A stretch of DNA of 55,192 nucleotides from Acidiferrobacterales bacterium. Lineage in GTDB: Bacteria > Pseudomonadota > Gammaproteobacteria > Acidiferrobacterales > JAJDNE01. Shown here piece after piece: positions 45,536-55,192 of this stretch (positions are counted from its first letter, which is position 1; every line of letters begins with the position of its first letter). The stretch lies in contig JAJDNE010000059.1 in assembly GCA_022340825.1 (NCBI GenBank), positions 1-55,192 on the forward strand. Reading direction: 5' to 3'. Made by a program: the position numbers and the translations under genes. The notes under the pieces are model-generated. The model ran no database searches and was not told where the DNA came from. It was given only the letters and a program-made list of their open reading frames with translations.

Positions 45536-46309
45536 TTAACTCGTTACCAGGTGTTGCGGATCTGCCAACAGACGGATCTCGAAACCATCTGCTCGCTGAC
45601 TCGGATTGGTAAATTCAATTTCGGCGCGGATAATGACATTTGGGATCATGTAATCGTTAATTTGGATCTTTTTCTGAAGGTACTCTTCCGGTCGAAAAGT
45701 ACGACGCCCTACCAGCACGCCGCGATGGTTGCTTAGTGTCACTTCCATCAACGGATACGGTTGGCTGAAACTTGCCCGATTGATCAATGATGCACGTAAA
45801 CGCAACACACGGGCATATTTCGGGTGTGGAGAAATACGGGTTTTCGTCAACTCGATCAGGCCCGCATCCACTTGCGGCCGAATAACACAACCTAATCTTG
45901 CACATGCCTCCTTTATATAAGGTCTTAGTTCAGGATAGTGCGCTAACTCGGTACTGTAGAAGTAGACAATCTGTCCGGCGAGAATCGCCAGTACCAGCAG
46001 ATTCCCCAGTGCCCAGAACACCGGTCGCACGCGGGAGCGTTTTTTGCCCCAAAGTAGCTCGTCCAGTGTCGGTAGATGGCCAGTAACCTTTTTAGTACCG
46101 CTTTGGTCGTTCCTGTTGGTCGCTGTCCTGCGCGCAGGCGGTGCCGGCGTTTTTACCGCTTTCCTGGTCGACGGCAGTGAGTCCATAAGGAACCGGTCTG
46201 CCCGAAACACGTGGTGACACTCGCCACAGCGGACCACGCCGCCGCGCGCCTGAAGTTGCTCATCGGACACGGCAAAGGTGGTACGGCATTGTGGGCAGCG
46301 TGTGTACAT
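45536..46309 (-). CDS. Zinc-ribbon and DUF3426 membrane protein
   Basis: A 257-residue protein with an N-terminal zinc ribbon of the MJ0042 type (CPQC at 5-8 and CGEC at 28-31), a middle basic linker, one membrane helix near 95-115 (PVFWALGNLLVLAILAGQIVYFY) and a C-terminal DUF3426 domain. The zinc ribbon would face the cytoplasm and the DUF3426 part the periplasm. The function is unknown. It lies between prmA and dusB, as in other gammaproteobacteria, which supports the call. Confidence 0.87.
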   Translation of the reverse strand: MYTRCPQCRTTFAVSDEQLQARGGVVRCGECHHVFRADRFLMDSLPSTRKAVKTPAPPARRTATNRNDQSGTKKVTGHLPTLDELLWGKKRSRVRPVFWALGNLLVLAILAGQIVYFYSTELAHYPELRPYIKEACARLGCVIRPQVDAGLIELTKTRISPHPKYARVLRLRASLINRASFSQPYPLMEVTLSNHRGVLVGRRTFRPEEYLQKKIQINDYMIPNVIIRAEIEFTNPSQRADGFEIRLLADPQHLVTS

Positions 46310-46332
46310 GACTCTTTAACTGTAGACAGGAT

Positions 46333-47208
46333 TCAGCGCCGTTGACCGCTGAGCAGGGCCCAGCCGTCATGCAACTCGGAGTGTAAATCAAAACTTGCTT
46401 CGTAGTGCGGCGCCACCAGCGCCACCTGCTCCGCCAGCAACCCGGAGAGTGCGATTCGGCCACCCGGCTCAACCATGGCCGTCAGTCGAGAAGCCAGCTC
46501 AATCAGGGGTTCGGCCAGGATATTGGCCAGTACAATTGGTGCCGTGAGGTCTGCGGGCACGGCGTCGGGCAGAAACCCCTTGAATCGATCGTCCACCCCA
46601 TTTTGCCTGGCATTGTCCCGGCTTACTTCCAGTGCCCTGGGGTCCGTGTCCACGCCCCAGGCAATCGCAGCGCCCAGTTTCAGGGCCGCGATCGCCAGGA
46701 TGCCGGAACCGCATCCGTAATCGATAACCTTGAGGCCCTTGAGCGAAACCTCGGTCAACCATTTCAGGCAAAGATGGGTGGTTGCGTGGGTACCGGTGCC
46801 AAAGGCGAGGCCGGGGTCAATATAGACCGTGGGCAGTAACGGCGGCGGCGGGGCAATATCAACCGGACTGATCCACAGTTTGTTGTTGATATTGATCGGC
46901 TGAAAACGATCGAGCCAGACACGCTCCCAGTCCTGGTCCGCAAGCTTGTCGCGCGACACCGCTGGCAGGGGATCCGGGGCGACCGCATCTTCCAGTGCAG
47001 CGACGACACCATCGATATCGTCGCCTTCGGCCCATAACCCGGTGACGGTGGTGTGCGACCACAGCGGCGCTTCCCCGTCCAGCCGGTCGAATACAGGCTC
47101 GTCTTTACTATCACTGAGCGAGACCGATACCGCACCCAGTTCTGACATGGCATCGGCAATCACCGGGGCGAGTTCACGGCCGGCCTTGATGATCAGTTGA
47201 TGCCACAT
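46333..47208 (-). CDS. prmA: Ribosomal protein L11 methyltransferase PrmA
   Basis: SAM-dependent enzyme that trimethylates ribosomal protein L11. The 291-residue protein has an N-terminal substrate domain and a methyltransferase domain with LAFGTGTHATTHLCL near 133-147, the SAM loop VIDYGCGSGILAIAALK near 160-176 and VLANILAEPL near 223. It follows accC after a 55-base gap, and the aroQ-accB-accC-prmA order is conserved. Confidence 0.96.
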   Translation of the reverse strand: MWHQLIIKAGRELAPVIADAMSELGAVSVSLSDSKDEPVFDRLDGEAPLWSHTTVTGLWAEGDDIDGVVAALEDAVAPDPLPAVSRDKLADQDWERVWLDRFQPININNKLWISPVDIAPPPPLLPTVYIDPGLAFGTGTHATTHLCLKWLTEVSLKGLKVIDYGCGSGILAIAALKLGAAIAWGVDTDPRALEVSRDNARQNGVDDRFKGFLPDAVPADLTAPIVLANILAEPLIELASRLTAMVEPGGRIALSGLLAEQVALVAPHYEASFDLHSELHDGWALLSGQRR

Positions 47209-47263
47209 GAATCGTCGGGCCCGGCCGGCAAACAGGACTGGCTACGCTGGAGAGTATCAGCGC

Positions 47264-48604
47264 TTACAGACCGAGCTTCTTCTCTAGATAGTGAATGTTG
47301 ACACCGCCGGCCTGAAAAGCCGAATCCGCCATGATCTTTTCCTGTAGCGGAATATTGGTCTTGATGCCGTCGATAAACATTTCTGACAGCGCGATACGCA
47401 TACGCGCCATGGCAATTTCACGCGTATCTCCATGCACAATCAGCTTGGCAATCATCGAATCGTAATACGGCGGAATCATGTAGTTGTTATAGATATGGGA
47501 ATCCACACGAACGCCAGGACCACCCGGTTGGTGATACTGGGTAATTCGTCCCGGTGACGGTAAAAACTTTTCCGGATCTTCTGCATTGATGCGACACTCC
47601 ATTGCATGTCCGCGAATTTCAATATCACGCTGCTTGTAGGAAAGCTTTTCACCGGATGCGATCAATAACTGTTCCCGAACAATATCAACGCCGGTAATCA
47701 TTTCGGTTACCGGATGTTCTACCTGTACACGCGTGTTCATCTCGATAAAATAGAACTCGTTATCCTGATACAAGAATTCGAAAGTACCGGCACCACGATA
47801 GCCGATCTTGCGGCAGGCTTCGGCACAACGCTCACCGATCTTGGTACGCAGCTTCTCGCTAATGCCCGGCGCCGGCGCCTCTTCCACCACTTTCTGATGA
47901 CGGCGCTGTAGAGAGCAATCACGCTCACCAAGGTGTATAGCGTTACCGTGTTCATCGGCGAGCACCTGAAACTCCACGTGTCGCGGATTATCGAGAAATT
48001 TCTCCATGTAAACCGTATCGTTGCCAAATGCAGCACCGGCTTCCGAACGGGTCATGTTGACCGCGTTGAGTAGTGCTGCTTCGGTATGGACCACACGCAT
48101 ACCTTTGCCGCCGCCGCCACCGGCAGCCTTGATAATCACCGGGTAACCGATTTCATGGGCGAGTTTAAGTGTCCGCCGCTCGTCCTCGTCCAGTGGGCCA
48201 TCAGAACCCGGTACGGTCGGGACGCCGGCTTTCTTCATTGCCTCAATCGCGGAAATTTTGTCACCCATCAGGCGAATGGTTGCCGGGCGCGGACCAATAA
48301 AAATGAAACCGCTTTGCTCAACACGTTCGGCAAAGTCTGCATTTTCTGAAAGGAAGCCGTAACCCGGATGAATCGCAACGGCGTCGGTCACTTCGGCCGC
48401 ACTGATCACTGCCGGGATATTGAGATAACTCAGTGTTGCCTGGGGCGGGCCAATGCACACCGACTCGTCCGCTAGACGAACATATTTGGCGTCATTGTCT
48501 GCCTCGGAATGAACCGCAACAGTCTTGATACCAAGTGCGCGGCAGGCACGCTGGATACGCAGCGCGATTTCGCCGCGGTTGGCTATGAGTACTTTTTCAA
48601 TCAT
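47264..48604 (-). CDS. accC: Acetyl-CoA carboxylase, biotin carboxylase subunit
   Basis: Carboxylates biotin on BCCP using ATP and bicarbonate, first step of fatty-acid synthesis. The 446-residue ATP-grasp protein has [14 protein letters not shown] at the start, the glycine-rich loop [12 protein letters not shown] near 159-170, the lid and carboxylate-binding segment [12 protein letters not shown] near 290 and the C-terminal cap. It follows accB after 16 bases in the same operon. Confidence 0.98.
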   Translation of the reverse strand: MIEKVLIANRGEIALRIQRACRALGIKTVAVHSEADNDAKYVRLADESVCIGPPQATLSYLNIPAVISAAEVTDAVAIHPGYGFLSENADFAERVEQSGFIFIGPRPATIRLMGDKISAIEAMKKAGVPTVPGSDGPLDEDERRTLKLAHEIGYPVIIKAAGGGGGKGMRVVHTEAALLNAVNMTRSEAGAAFGNDTVYMEKFLDNPRHVEFQVLADEHGNAIHLGERDCSLQRRHQKVVEEAPAPGISEKLRTKIGERCAEACRKIGYRGAGTFEFLYQDNEFYFIEMNTRVQVEHPVTEMITGVDIVREQLLIASGEKLSYKQRDIEIRGHAMECRINAEDPEKFLPSPGRITQYHQPGGPGVRVDSHIYNNYMIPPYYDSMIAKLIVHGDTREIAMARMRIALSEMFIDGIKTNIPLQEKIMADSAFQAGGVNIHYLEKKLGL

Positions 48605-48620
48605 GGGAATTCAGCTGCAG

Positions 48621-49076
48621 CTATTCAATGATGAAGAGGGCCTCACCGTATTCGACCGGCTGGCCATTCTCTTTCAATATCGCCTTGACCACCCCGGACT
48701 TGTCGGCTTCGATTTCGTTGAGCATCTTCATTGCCTCGACAATGCAAAGCGTATCGCCAACCGAAACAGTATCGCCAACACTGGCAAAAGGCTTGGCGCC
48801 GGGCGATGGTGCGCTATAAAACGTTCCCACCATCGGAGATTTGACCGCATGACCGGAAGGCAGTTCTTTTTCGCCTACTTCTGATTCCGCCGCTGCAGCG
48901 GGTGCCGGGGCGGCCACCGGTGCGGCGGGCGCAGCCATCATTGGTGCAGGTGCCGCGTACGATACTGAACTGGTACGACTGATGCGAATCGACTCCTCGC
49001 CTTCGTTAATCTCTATTTCGGCCAGGCTGGATTCCTCCAGCATCTCGATCAGTTTCTTTACTTTTCTGATATCCAT
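48621..49076 (-). CDS. accB: Biotin carboxyl carrier protein of acetyl-CoA carboxylase
   Basis: Carries biotin between the two half-reactions of acetyl-CoA carboxylase. The 151-residue protein has the N-terminal dimer-like region, a flexible Ala/Pro-rich linker (about 41-64), and the biotinyl domain with the biotin lysine in VEAMKML (Lys117). It begins 11 bases after aroQ ends. Confidence 0.98.
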   Translation of the reverse strand: MDIRKVKKLIEMLEESSLAEIEINEGEESIRISRTSSVSYAAPAPMMAAPAAPVAAPAPAAAAESEVGEKELPSGHAVKSPMVGTFYSAPSPGAKPFASVGDTVSVGDTLCIVEAMKMLNEIEADKSGVVKAILKENGQPVEYGEALFIIE

Positions 49077-49087
49077 AAGTCTGCAAC

Positions 49088-49528
49088 CTATGTGGTTAAG
49101 TTGTTAATAACGGCCTCAAGGGCCATTGCGTAGCCTTTTACTCCCTTGCCTACAATCACGTTGCTGGCTACATCCGACAGATAGGAGTGATGGCGAAATG
49201 CTTCGCGCGCATGTACGTCCGAAATATGTACTTCCGTAAAAGGGATTCCGCTGGCAACCAGCGCATCGCGCAAGGCGATACTGGTATGGGTGTAGGCGCC
49301 TGCATTGATAATGATGTGCGCGACGCCCTCATCCATGGCAGCGTGAATCCGGTCAATCAATTCGTGTTCTGCATTGCTCTGGAAACACAGGACTTCGTGC
49401 CCCGCGGACTTGCCTTGCGCCACCAGACTGTGCTCGATATCTGCCAGCGTCTCGTGTCCGTAGATCTCCGGTTCGCGTTTGCCGAGCAAATTCAGATTCG
49501 GCCCGTTTATCACCAGCACCTTTGCCAT
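49088..49528 (-). CDS. aroQ: Type II 3-dehydroquinate dehydratase
   Basis: Third step of the shikimate pathway. The 146-residue length and the motifs [17 protein letters not shown] near 8-24 (catalytic Tyr23, Arg18), [17 protein letters not shown] and [17 protein letters not shown] (catalytic His near 101) mark type II. It heads the aroQ-accB-accC-prmA run. The upstream gap (49529-49753, 225 bases) is AT-rich and holds its promoter; I cannot pick one element with confidence and see no other feature there. Confidence 0.97.
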   Translation of the reverse strand: MAKVLVINGPNLNLLGKREPEIYGHETLADIEHSLVAQGKSAGHEVLCFQSNAEHELIDRIHAAMDEGVAHIIINAGAYTHTSIALRDALVASGIPFTEVHISDVHAREAFRHHSYLSDVASNVIVGKGVKGYAMALEAVINNLTT

Positions 49529-49753
49529 AATCTATTAATAACCAGTGAGTTAGCGTTGAGCCGGGCTAGATTGGTTCCAAATTTCGCACATTATTAGCTG
49601 ATCTGATCCGAATTGCATCGATCTTCGGAAGTTTGGCATTTTGCGCCGCTCAAGATTGATTGTCCAGCATTTGCCAGCTTTAACGAAAGATATACCTATT
49701 TTTCCAGAAGATCGGGACAAATAAGCAGATTAGTGGCGGAAAAAGTAAACTGG

Positions 49754-50302
49754 TTAATTATCGGGCAACAGGCCCTGCAACAAAGACTCGAGTTCCGCAG
49801 GCTGGTAGGCGCCCACCTTGCGGCTTAGCACCTGTCCCTTCCGGTCAATGACTACGCTGTAGGGCAAAGAGCCGATACGGTTACCGTATTGCTGCATCAG
49901 CGCCATTACCTCTTCCTGCCCGACCAGCACCGGGTAGTTGATCAGCTTGAAGTCCTGGAAGTTTTTCACGTCTTCCAGCTTGTCGATGGCGACGCCAATG
50001 ATTTGCAGACCGCGGGCACCGTACTTACCCTGTGTACGGACAAACAACGGGATCTCCTCGCGACAGGGTGGACACCAGGTTGCCCAGAAATTAAGCACAA
50101 TCAGCTTGCCGCGCCACTCGCTCAACTGTCTTGGCTTGCCATCAATCCCCGGTAGGGTGAAATCCACCATGGTCTTTGGTAATGCAGTTGCCGGTGCTGG
50201 CTCTGGCACCGCGGGTCGATTCAGCCATTGTGCCAACAAGAAACCGCCTGCCAATGCGGCGACGGCCACGATACCAACAAGAAACTTTATTTTTGTTTTC
50301 AT
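49754..50302 (-). CDS. TlpA-family disulfide reductase
   Basis: A membrane-anchored thioredoxin-fold protein of 182 residues. One N-terminal helix (FLVGIVAVAALAGGFLLAQWL, about 8-27) is followed by a Pro/Ala-rich spacer and the redox domain with WCPPC at 76-80 (after FWAT). The GSLPYSVVID segment supplies the cis-proline. I take the ATG at 50302; an upstream ATG at 50338 in frame is possible and only 27 bases from the dsbD stop. It lies directly after dsbD, which probably supplies its electrons, so the two form a reducing pair. Confidence 0.9.
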   Translation of the reverse strand: MKTKIKFLVGIVAVAALAGGFLLAQWLNRPAVPEPAPATALPKTMVDFTLPGIDGKPRQLSEWRGKLIVLNFWATWCPPCREEIPLFVRTQGKYGARGLQIIGVAIDKLEDVKNFQDFKLINYPVLVGQEEVMALMQQYGNRIGSLPYSVVIDRKGQVLSRKVGAYQPAELESLLQGLLPDN

Positions 50303-50365
50303 GGAAAGAAATACTGCTAATGAAGCAATACCCGCCATACCAGCGGGTCGCTTAGCGGTTGATGC

Positions 50366-52630
50366 CTAGACCTGGTTCAGTACTGCAAGAAACTCTTCTG
50401 GTGTTTTATAGCCATAGAAATTCAGATCTTTGCGAATTTCGCCATTGCGATCGAGCACGATCATCGCCGGTGGACCAAAGACACTGTAACGTTGCTTGAT
50501 CGCCTTGGTATCCGGATTGTTGGGGTCGGTCACCTCGACCTGCAAAGCAACGAAGCGCTCGTTCAACACCTTTGTCACCTGCGGATCAACAAACGTTGTT
50601 TTTTCCATGCGTATGCAATCGGTGCACCAGGTGGCAAAGTAATCAAGGATAACCGGCTTGCCGGCAGTCTTGGCCGAGGCCAGCCTGGCATCGAGTTCAG
50701 CCATGTTGTTCACGCGTTCAAACACATGAATCTCGCTGCTGACCGCCGCAACCGATGACCTACCGGTTGAAACCGTTAACTCTGACAATGAGACGGGTTT
50801 CAGAATATCGCGGTTGCCGGAGAAGGCGCCAATCAGGGCCAACGCGCCCCATACCAGCAGCAACATACCAATGCCCTTGAACAGATAGCGCCATCCCGAA
50901 GAACCCGCAGGCAACGGCTCAATGGCACCGAGATAGATCGCAGTAACGATAAACAGCGCCGCCCATAAATACATCACCGGTACCTGCGGCAACAACCCGA
51001 GCAAGTAGATGGCGACTCCGAGCAACAGCACACCAAAGAAATATTTCACCCGATCCATCCACACGCCGGCGCGCGGCAACAGGAAGCCAGCTCCGAAACC
51101 AAGGCCGATGAGGATTGCACCCATGCCCATCGACATGGAAAACATGATCAGACCACCCAGCACTGCATCCTTGGTCGCGATTGCCGCGCCGAGGGCGGCC
51201 ATAAGCAAAGGCGAAACACAGGCACCAACGATAAGCGCAGAAATCACGCCCATGATGAAGACACCGATAACCGAGCCGCCCTTGATGTCCTGCGACCGGG
51301 TTTGCAGACGGGACTGAATGAATGACGGCATCTGGATTTCATAAAAACCGAACATGGAGAGCGCCAGTAACGCCAGCAGCGTACTGAAGATGCCTATTGC
51401 CCAGACGTTCTGGAAATATGCTTGTAATTGGTCGCCGGTGGCGCCGGCCAGGACGCCGGCCAGGGTATACGTAACCGATGTGCCCAGCACATAGACTGTC
51501 GCGAGGAAACCCCCGCGCAACTTGGTGATCTCCTGTCCGCCCTGACCCACAATGATGCTGGACAGGATCGGGATCATCGGTAATACGCAGGGGGTAAATG
51601 TCAGGATCAGTCCGACCCCAAAGGCGCCCAGTATTGCCAGCCAATAATCCCGGGTACTGATCGTGCTGCCGGATTTTCCAGCCGAGGTACCGGCGACGCT
51701 CATGCCCTCTGTCGCATCACCAACGCTGACCTTGCCACCCGCCATTGCCAGATTGATTTTCCTGGTCGTTGGCGGATAACAAATGCCTTTTTCTGCACAA
51801 CCCTGGTAACCGACACTGAGAGCTGCGGCCATGGCATCACCGCTGCTGATCTTCACCGGCACGCTGACATCAAATGACTGGGTATAGACGACCGTCTTGC
51901 CGAAGGTAGGATCTTCCTTGGTTTTACCCTTGGGCATTTTGACTTTACCCAGCTCTGCCGAACCTCCTGCGCCATCAAGTGAAAATTTGATTTTGTCGCG
52001 ATAGAGGTAATAACCATCAACAATCGCAAAGTGGGCGTTGAGGGTGCGATCATCAATCGCGGTCACACTTAGCTTGAATGCTTCATCCGGGTGAAGGAAT
52101 TCCTGGCCAACATCGGTGCCGGGTTGCACCAGCTGCTTCAAGGCACTGATGGAATCGATTTTCTGCACACTGGCTGCTGCTACCGCTGGCAAGGCAAAAC
52201 CGATCTCTTTGGTTATCGGCGGATAACACACACCAACCGGCTCGTTACATCCCTGCGAGGTAATACGTAGGGTCAGTTTTTCCGCCGCTGCGCCAGCGCG
52301 TTTAAGTGGCAACTTGACCGAAACTGTCTTTACATAGGTCTCGACCTCGCCAAACAGGGGATCTTTTTTGACCTTGCCCTTTGGAAATTCGGGAGTAAGT
52401 AGCGTCGCGCTCCCTTTCACCACATCGAATTTGAACTTGTCCCGATAGAGGTAATAACCATCGGCGATCGTCCATTTGGCCTCGAGCTGGTTGCCGTCAA
52501 CCACACTGGTGGACAGGCTGAAGGCCTGGTCCGGCTCCAGTAACTCATCCTGGTCACCCCCCGGTAACGGATCAGCCGCAAACGTCGGAAGTGAAACGAG
52601 CAGGCCAAGTATGACGAGAAATTTTTTCAT
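50366..52630 (-). CDS. dsbD: Thiol:disulfide interchange protein DsbD with duplicated N-terminal domain
   Basis: Carries electrons from cytoplasmic thioredoxin across the inner membrane to periplasmic partners. The 754-residue protein is about 190 longer than E. coli DsbD (565). The order is signal peptide (1-18), first alpha domain (about 25-155) with CNEPVGVCYPP, second alpha domain (about 170-300) with CAEKGICYPP, eight hydrophobic helices (about 325-590) with the redox cysteines in FTPCVLPM and ACVSPLL, and a C-terminal thioredoxin domain with WCTDC near 665. The two alpha domains share DGYYLYRDK and the active cysteine pair, so the N-terminal domain is duplicated. cutA lies five bases upstream. 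Confidence 0.95.
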   Translation of the reverse strand: MKKFLVILGLLVSLPTFAADPLPGGDQDELLEPDQAFSLSTSVVDGNQLEAKWTIADGYYLYRDKFKFDVVKGSATLLTPEFPKGKVKKDPLFGEVETYVKTVSVKLPLKRAGAAAEKLTLRITSQGCNEPVGVCYPPITKEIGFALPAVAAASVQKIDSISALKQLVQPGTDVGQEFLHPDEAFKLSVTAIDDRTLNAHFAIVDGYYLYRDKIKFSLDGAGGSAELGKVKMPKGKTKEDPTFGKTVVYTQSFDVSVPVKISSGDAMAAALSVGYQGCAEKGICYPPTTRKINLAMAGGKVSVGDATEGMSVAGTSAGKSGSTISTRDYWLAILGAFGVGLILTFTPCVLPMIPILSSIIVGQGGQEITKLRGGFLATVYVLGTSVTYTLAGVLAGATGDQLQAYFQNVWAIGIFSTLLALLALSMFGFYEIQMPSFIQSRLQTRSQDIKGGSVIGVFIMGVISALIVGACVSPLLMAALGAAIATKDAVLGGLIMFSMSMGMGAILIGLGFGAGFLLPRAGVWMDRVKYFFGVLLLGVAIYLLGLLPQVPVMYLWAALFIVTAIYLGAIEPLPAGSSGWRYLFKGIGMLLLVWGALALIGAFSGNRDILKPVSLSELTVSTGRSSVAAVSSEIHVFERVNNMAELDARLASAKTAGKPVILDYFATWCTDCIRMEKTTFVDPQVTKVLNERFVALQVEVTDPNNPDTKAIKQRYSVFGPPAMIVLDRNGEIRKDLNFYGYKTPEEFLAVLNQV

Positions 52631-52635
52631 GATTC

Positions 52636-52956
52636 TTATTCCGGTTGTGTTAGCCACGCCAGGTAGGGCTCAAGACCCGCGGTTATTGGGACCCCGATCA
52701 CCTCGGGAAGTTCGTAGGGATGCAATTCGACAATGCGTCTTTCGATATTTTCATAGGAGGCGGAGTTTATCTTTATTAGCAACAAACTTTCATTCACTGA
52801 TTCGATCTGGCCTTTCCAGCGATAAACCGATTTTACTCCAGGCAGGATATTGGCACAGGCCGCCAATCCCTCGGTGACCAGCGCACGCGCTATTTTTTCC
52901 GCCGTTTTCTCCTCCGGACAGGTGCAATAGACGACCAGGTGATTGCTTTTATCCAC
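52636..52956 (-). CDS. cutA: Divalent-cation tolerance protein CutA
   Basis: Small trimeric CutA protein, linked to copper tolerance and signalling in other bacteria. The core reads VVYCTCPEEKTAEKIARALVTEGLAACANI, then SVYRWKGQIE and LHPYELPEVIGVPI, all typical. The listed frame opens with a TTG at 52983, but the GTG at 52956 gives 106 residues and has GGACAG about eight bases upstream. cutA next to dsbD, near fxsA and groE, is a conserved gammaproteobacterial order. Confidence 0.93.
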   Translation of the reverse strand: MDKSNHLVVYCTCPEEKTAEKIARALVTEGLAACANILPGVKSVYRWKGQIESVNESLLLIKINSASYENIERRIVELHPYELPEVIGVPITAGLEPYLAWLTQPE

Positions 52957-53124
52957 AATTTTGTCTGTCCTATCGATTGGCAACGCATTCTATATTATCT
53001 ATTTCCGGCGGTCGGCACCGAGTCAGTGTTGGCGGTTGCTTTCAAGGCAGCGACCCCCATAAAACATTTATCAAGACGCCAAGACCGGCGATTAATCCTA
53101 TTCACCTAGAATAAACACGATTCC

Positions 53125-53553
53125 ATGCCCATACTGTTTTTACTGTTTCTCGCGGTCCCCATTGTCGAAATCTGGTTGCTGATCCAGATCGGCAGTGTAA
53201 TCGGGGTGGGTTGGACCATTCTGGTAGTTATCGGTACCGCTATCGCTGGCGCCTGGCTGGTTCGCTCACAGGGGCTGGCCATTTTGAAGCGTATTCAGCA
53301 GGAAACCGCCCTGGGTCGTGTACCTACGATGGACATGCTCGAGGGCCTGATGCTGCTGGTTGCAGGTGCCGTACTCCTGACTCCCGGCTTTTTCACTGAC
53401 GCGATCGGCTTTGCCCTGCTGATTCCCCCTGTACGCGCAATGATCTCGCGCTATATCGTACGACGGGGCACCATCCACATGGCCGCTCGCGGCCATACTC
53501 CAGGCAACCAATCCCAGGTCATCGACGGCGACTATCGCCGCGAAAACGACTGA
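53125..53553 (+). CDS. fxsA: FxsA-family membrane protein
   Basis: A 142-residue inner-membrane protein of the FxsA family, named for blocking exclusion of phage T7 by the F plasmid in E. coli. The start FLLFLAVPIVEIWLLIQIGSVIG, the AGAWLVRSQG turn and the VLLTPGFFTDAIGFALLIPP segment match the family, giving three to four hydrophobic stretches followed by a short polar tail. It lies upstream of groES in the same direction, as in enterobacteria. Confidence 0.93.
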   Translation: MPILFLLFLAVPIVEIWLLIQIGSVIGVGWTILVVIGTAIAGAWLVRSQGLAILKRIQQETALGRVPTMDMLEGLMLLVAGAVLLTPGFFTDAIGFALLIPPVRAMISRYIVRRGTIHMAARGHTPGNQSQVIDGDYRREND

Positions 53554-53570
53554 ATTTCAACATTAGCAGG

Positions 53571-53599
53571 CTTGACTCTGGAAAGTTTGACCCTATGAT
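53571..53599 (+). promoter_or_regulatory. groE promoter, sigma-70 and sigma-32-like elements overlapping
   Basis: Sigma-70 reading: -35 TTGACT (53572-53577), 16-base spacer, -10 TATGAT (53594-53599). The same stretch also reads as a heat-shock promoter: CTTGACT, 13 bases, CCCTATGAT (53591-53599), close to CTTGAAA and CCCCATNT. Both would start transcription near 53606, inside the CIRCE element. Confidence 0.65.
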
Positions 53600-53625
53600 T
53601 AGCACTCCTCCGGGTAGAGTGCTAA
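53599..53625 (+). promoter_or_regulatory. CIRCE operator upstream of groES-groEL
   Basis: A perfect CIRCE element: TTAGCACTC at 53599-53607, nine bases, GAGTGCTAA at 53617-53625. It is the binding site of the heat-shock repressor HrcA, so groE is under HrcA control here. hrcA itself is not in the window. The operator covers the predicted transcription start. Confidence 0.97.
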
Positions 53626-53741
53626 CAATTGCCGCACCCGATCGCCCAGGGGAATTCTCGGGGATAGACGGAAATGTGGCCTGTCGCCCGGACCGAATTT
53701 TAGTAAACCATTTTTAATCAATTAATTAAGGAGTAAGCGCG

Positions 53742-54032
53742 ATGAAAATTCGCCCTTTGCATGATCGTGTAGTCGTACGTCGACTCGAATCCGAAACCAC
53801 CTCTGCCGGTGGCATCGTGATCCCCGATTCCGCCAAGGAAAAGCCTATCCAGGGTGAAGTGGTTGCCTGCGGCAACGGCAAGATCCTGGAAAACGGTGAA
53901 GTCCGCGCACTGGACGTCAAGGTTGGCGACAAGGTGCTGTTCGGCAAATACAGCGGCACCGAGGTCAAGATCGGTGACGAGGAAATGCTTGTGATGCGCG
54001 AAGAAGACATCATGGGTGTGGTTGAAGGCTAA
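53742..54032 (+). CDS. groES: Co-chaperonin GroES
   Basis: Heptameric lid of the GroEL chaperonin, 96 residues. The start [14 protein letters not shown] and the mobile-loop region [18 protein letters not shown] (about 17-34) are typical, followed by [21 protein letters not shown] lies eight bases before the ATG. It is the first gene of groES-groEL, under the CIRCE operator. Confidence 0.99.
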   Translation: MKIRPLHDRVVVRRLESETTSAGGIVIPDSAKEKPIQGEVVACGNGKILENGEVRALDVKVGDKVLFGKYSGTEVKIGDEEMLVMREEDIMGVVEG

Positions 54033-54068
54033 CCAGAAAGAATGACAAGAGAATTTTAAGAGGACTAG

Positions 54069-55192
<1,124 letters not shown>

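Overview
This 55 kb window looks like a chromosomal core region of a free-living gammaproteobacterium outside the Enterobacterales. The gene families match Pseudomonas/Chromatiales-type proteins. Several conserved gammaproteobacterial orders are present: thiS-thiG-trmB, mutY-yggX, cysQ-nudE, rpmE-nuclease-malic enzyme, trxA-rho with divergent rhlB, aroQ-accB-accC-prmA, dusB-fis-purH-purD, and cutA-dsbD beside fxsA and groES-groEL. I cannot name a genus from sequence alone. There is no insertion sequence, integrase, CRISPR array, rRNA operon or toxin gene. Two tRNA genes are present (Gly-CCC and Phe-GAA).

Layout. 0.2-2.4 kb: a leftward thiamine/tRNA-modification run (thiS, thiG, trmB, DUF123). 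2.5-6.2 kb: tRNA-Gly, an AsmA-family gene, mutY, yggX and tRNA-Phe, all rightward. 6.3-11.3 kb: an RND efflux pair and a glycerophosphodiesterase. 11.3-14.2 kb: a leftward run of FGGY kinase, cysQ and nudE. 14.2-23.5 kb: small single genes, including a SpoIIAA-like protein, two exported rhodaneses, the nucleotidase yrfG, an Xre/MbcA/ParS-like protein beside a cysteine-cluster protein, dodecin, a DUF2007/zinc-ribbon protein, a 49-residue membrane protein, sixA, an unknown helical protein, an orphan spanin pair and a cold-shock gene. This is the least ordinary stretch. 23.5-28.2 kb: leftward prmB, malic enzyme, M48 protease, nuclease and rpmE. 28.3-31.7 kb: rho, trxA and divergent rhlB. 31.7-38.1 kb: a GGDEF-EAL protein, a Rossmann protein, an NfeD-slipin pair, an unknown exported protein and a TlpA-like thioredoxin. 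38-52.98 kb: a long, almost wholly leftward block for heme, tRNA t6A, purine, fatty-acid and shikimate metabolism and protein methylation, with dusB-fis and a TlpA/DsbD/CutA group. 53.1-55.2 kb: fxsA, then groES and the start of groEL behind a CIRCE operator.

The items most worth a second look are these. (1) An intrinsic terminator for rpmE lies inside the signal-peptide codons of the next gene, a nuclease, so it may act as an attenuator for the four-gene nuclease-to-prmB operon. (2) A two-component spanin pair (Rz/Rz1) stands alone with no phage genes around it. (3) An exported dienelactone-hydrolase-fold protein lacks the expected nucleophile and histidine. (4) DsbD carries a tandem duplication of its periplasmic N-terminal domain. 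(5) tRNA-Gly ends 20 nt before the TTG start of the asmA-mutY-yggX operon. (6) A 49-residue single-pass membrane protein sits beside sixA. I did not find a convincing new multi-gene defence or biosynthetic system.
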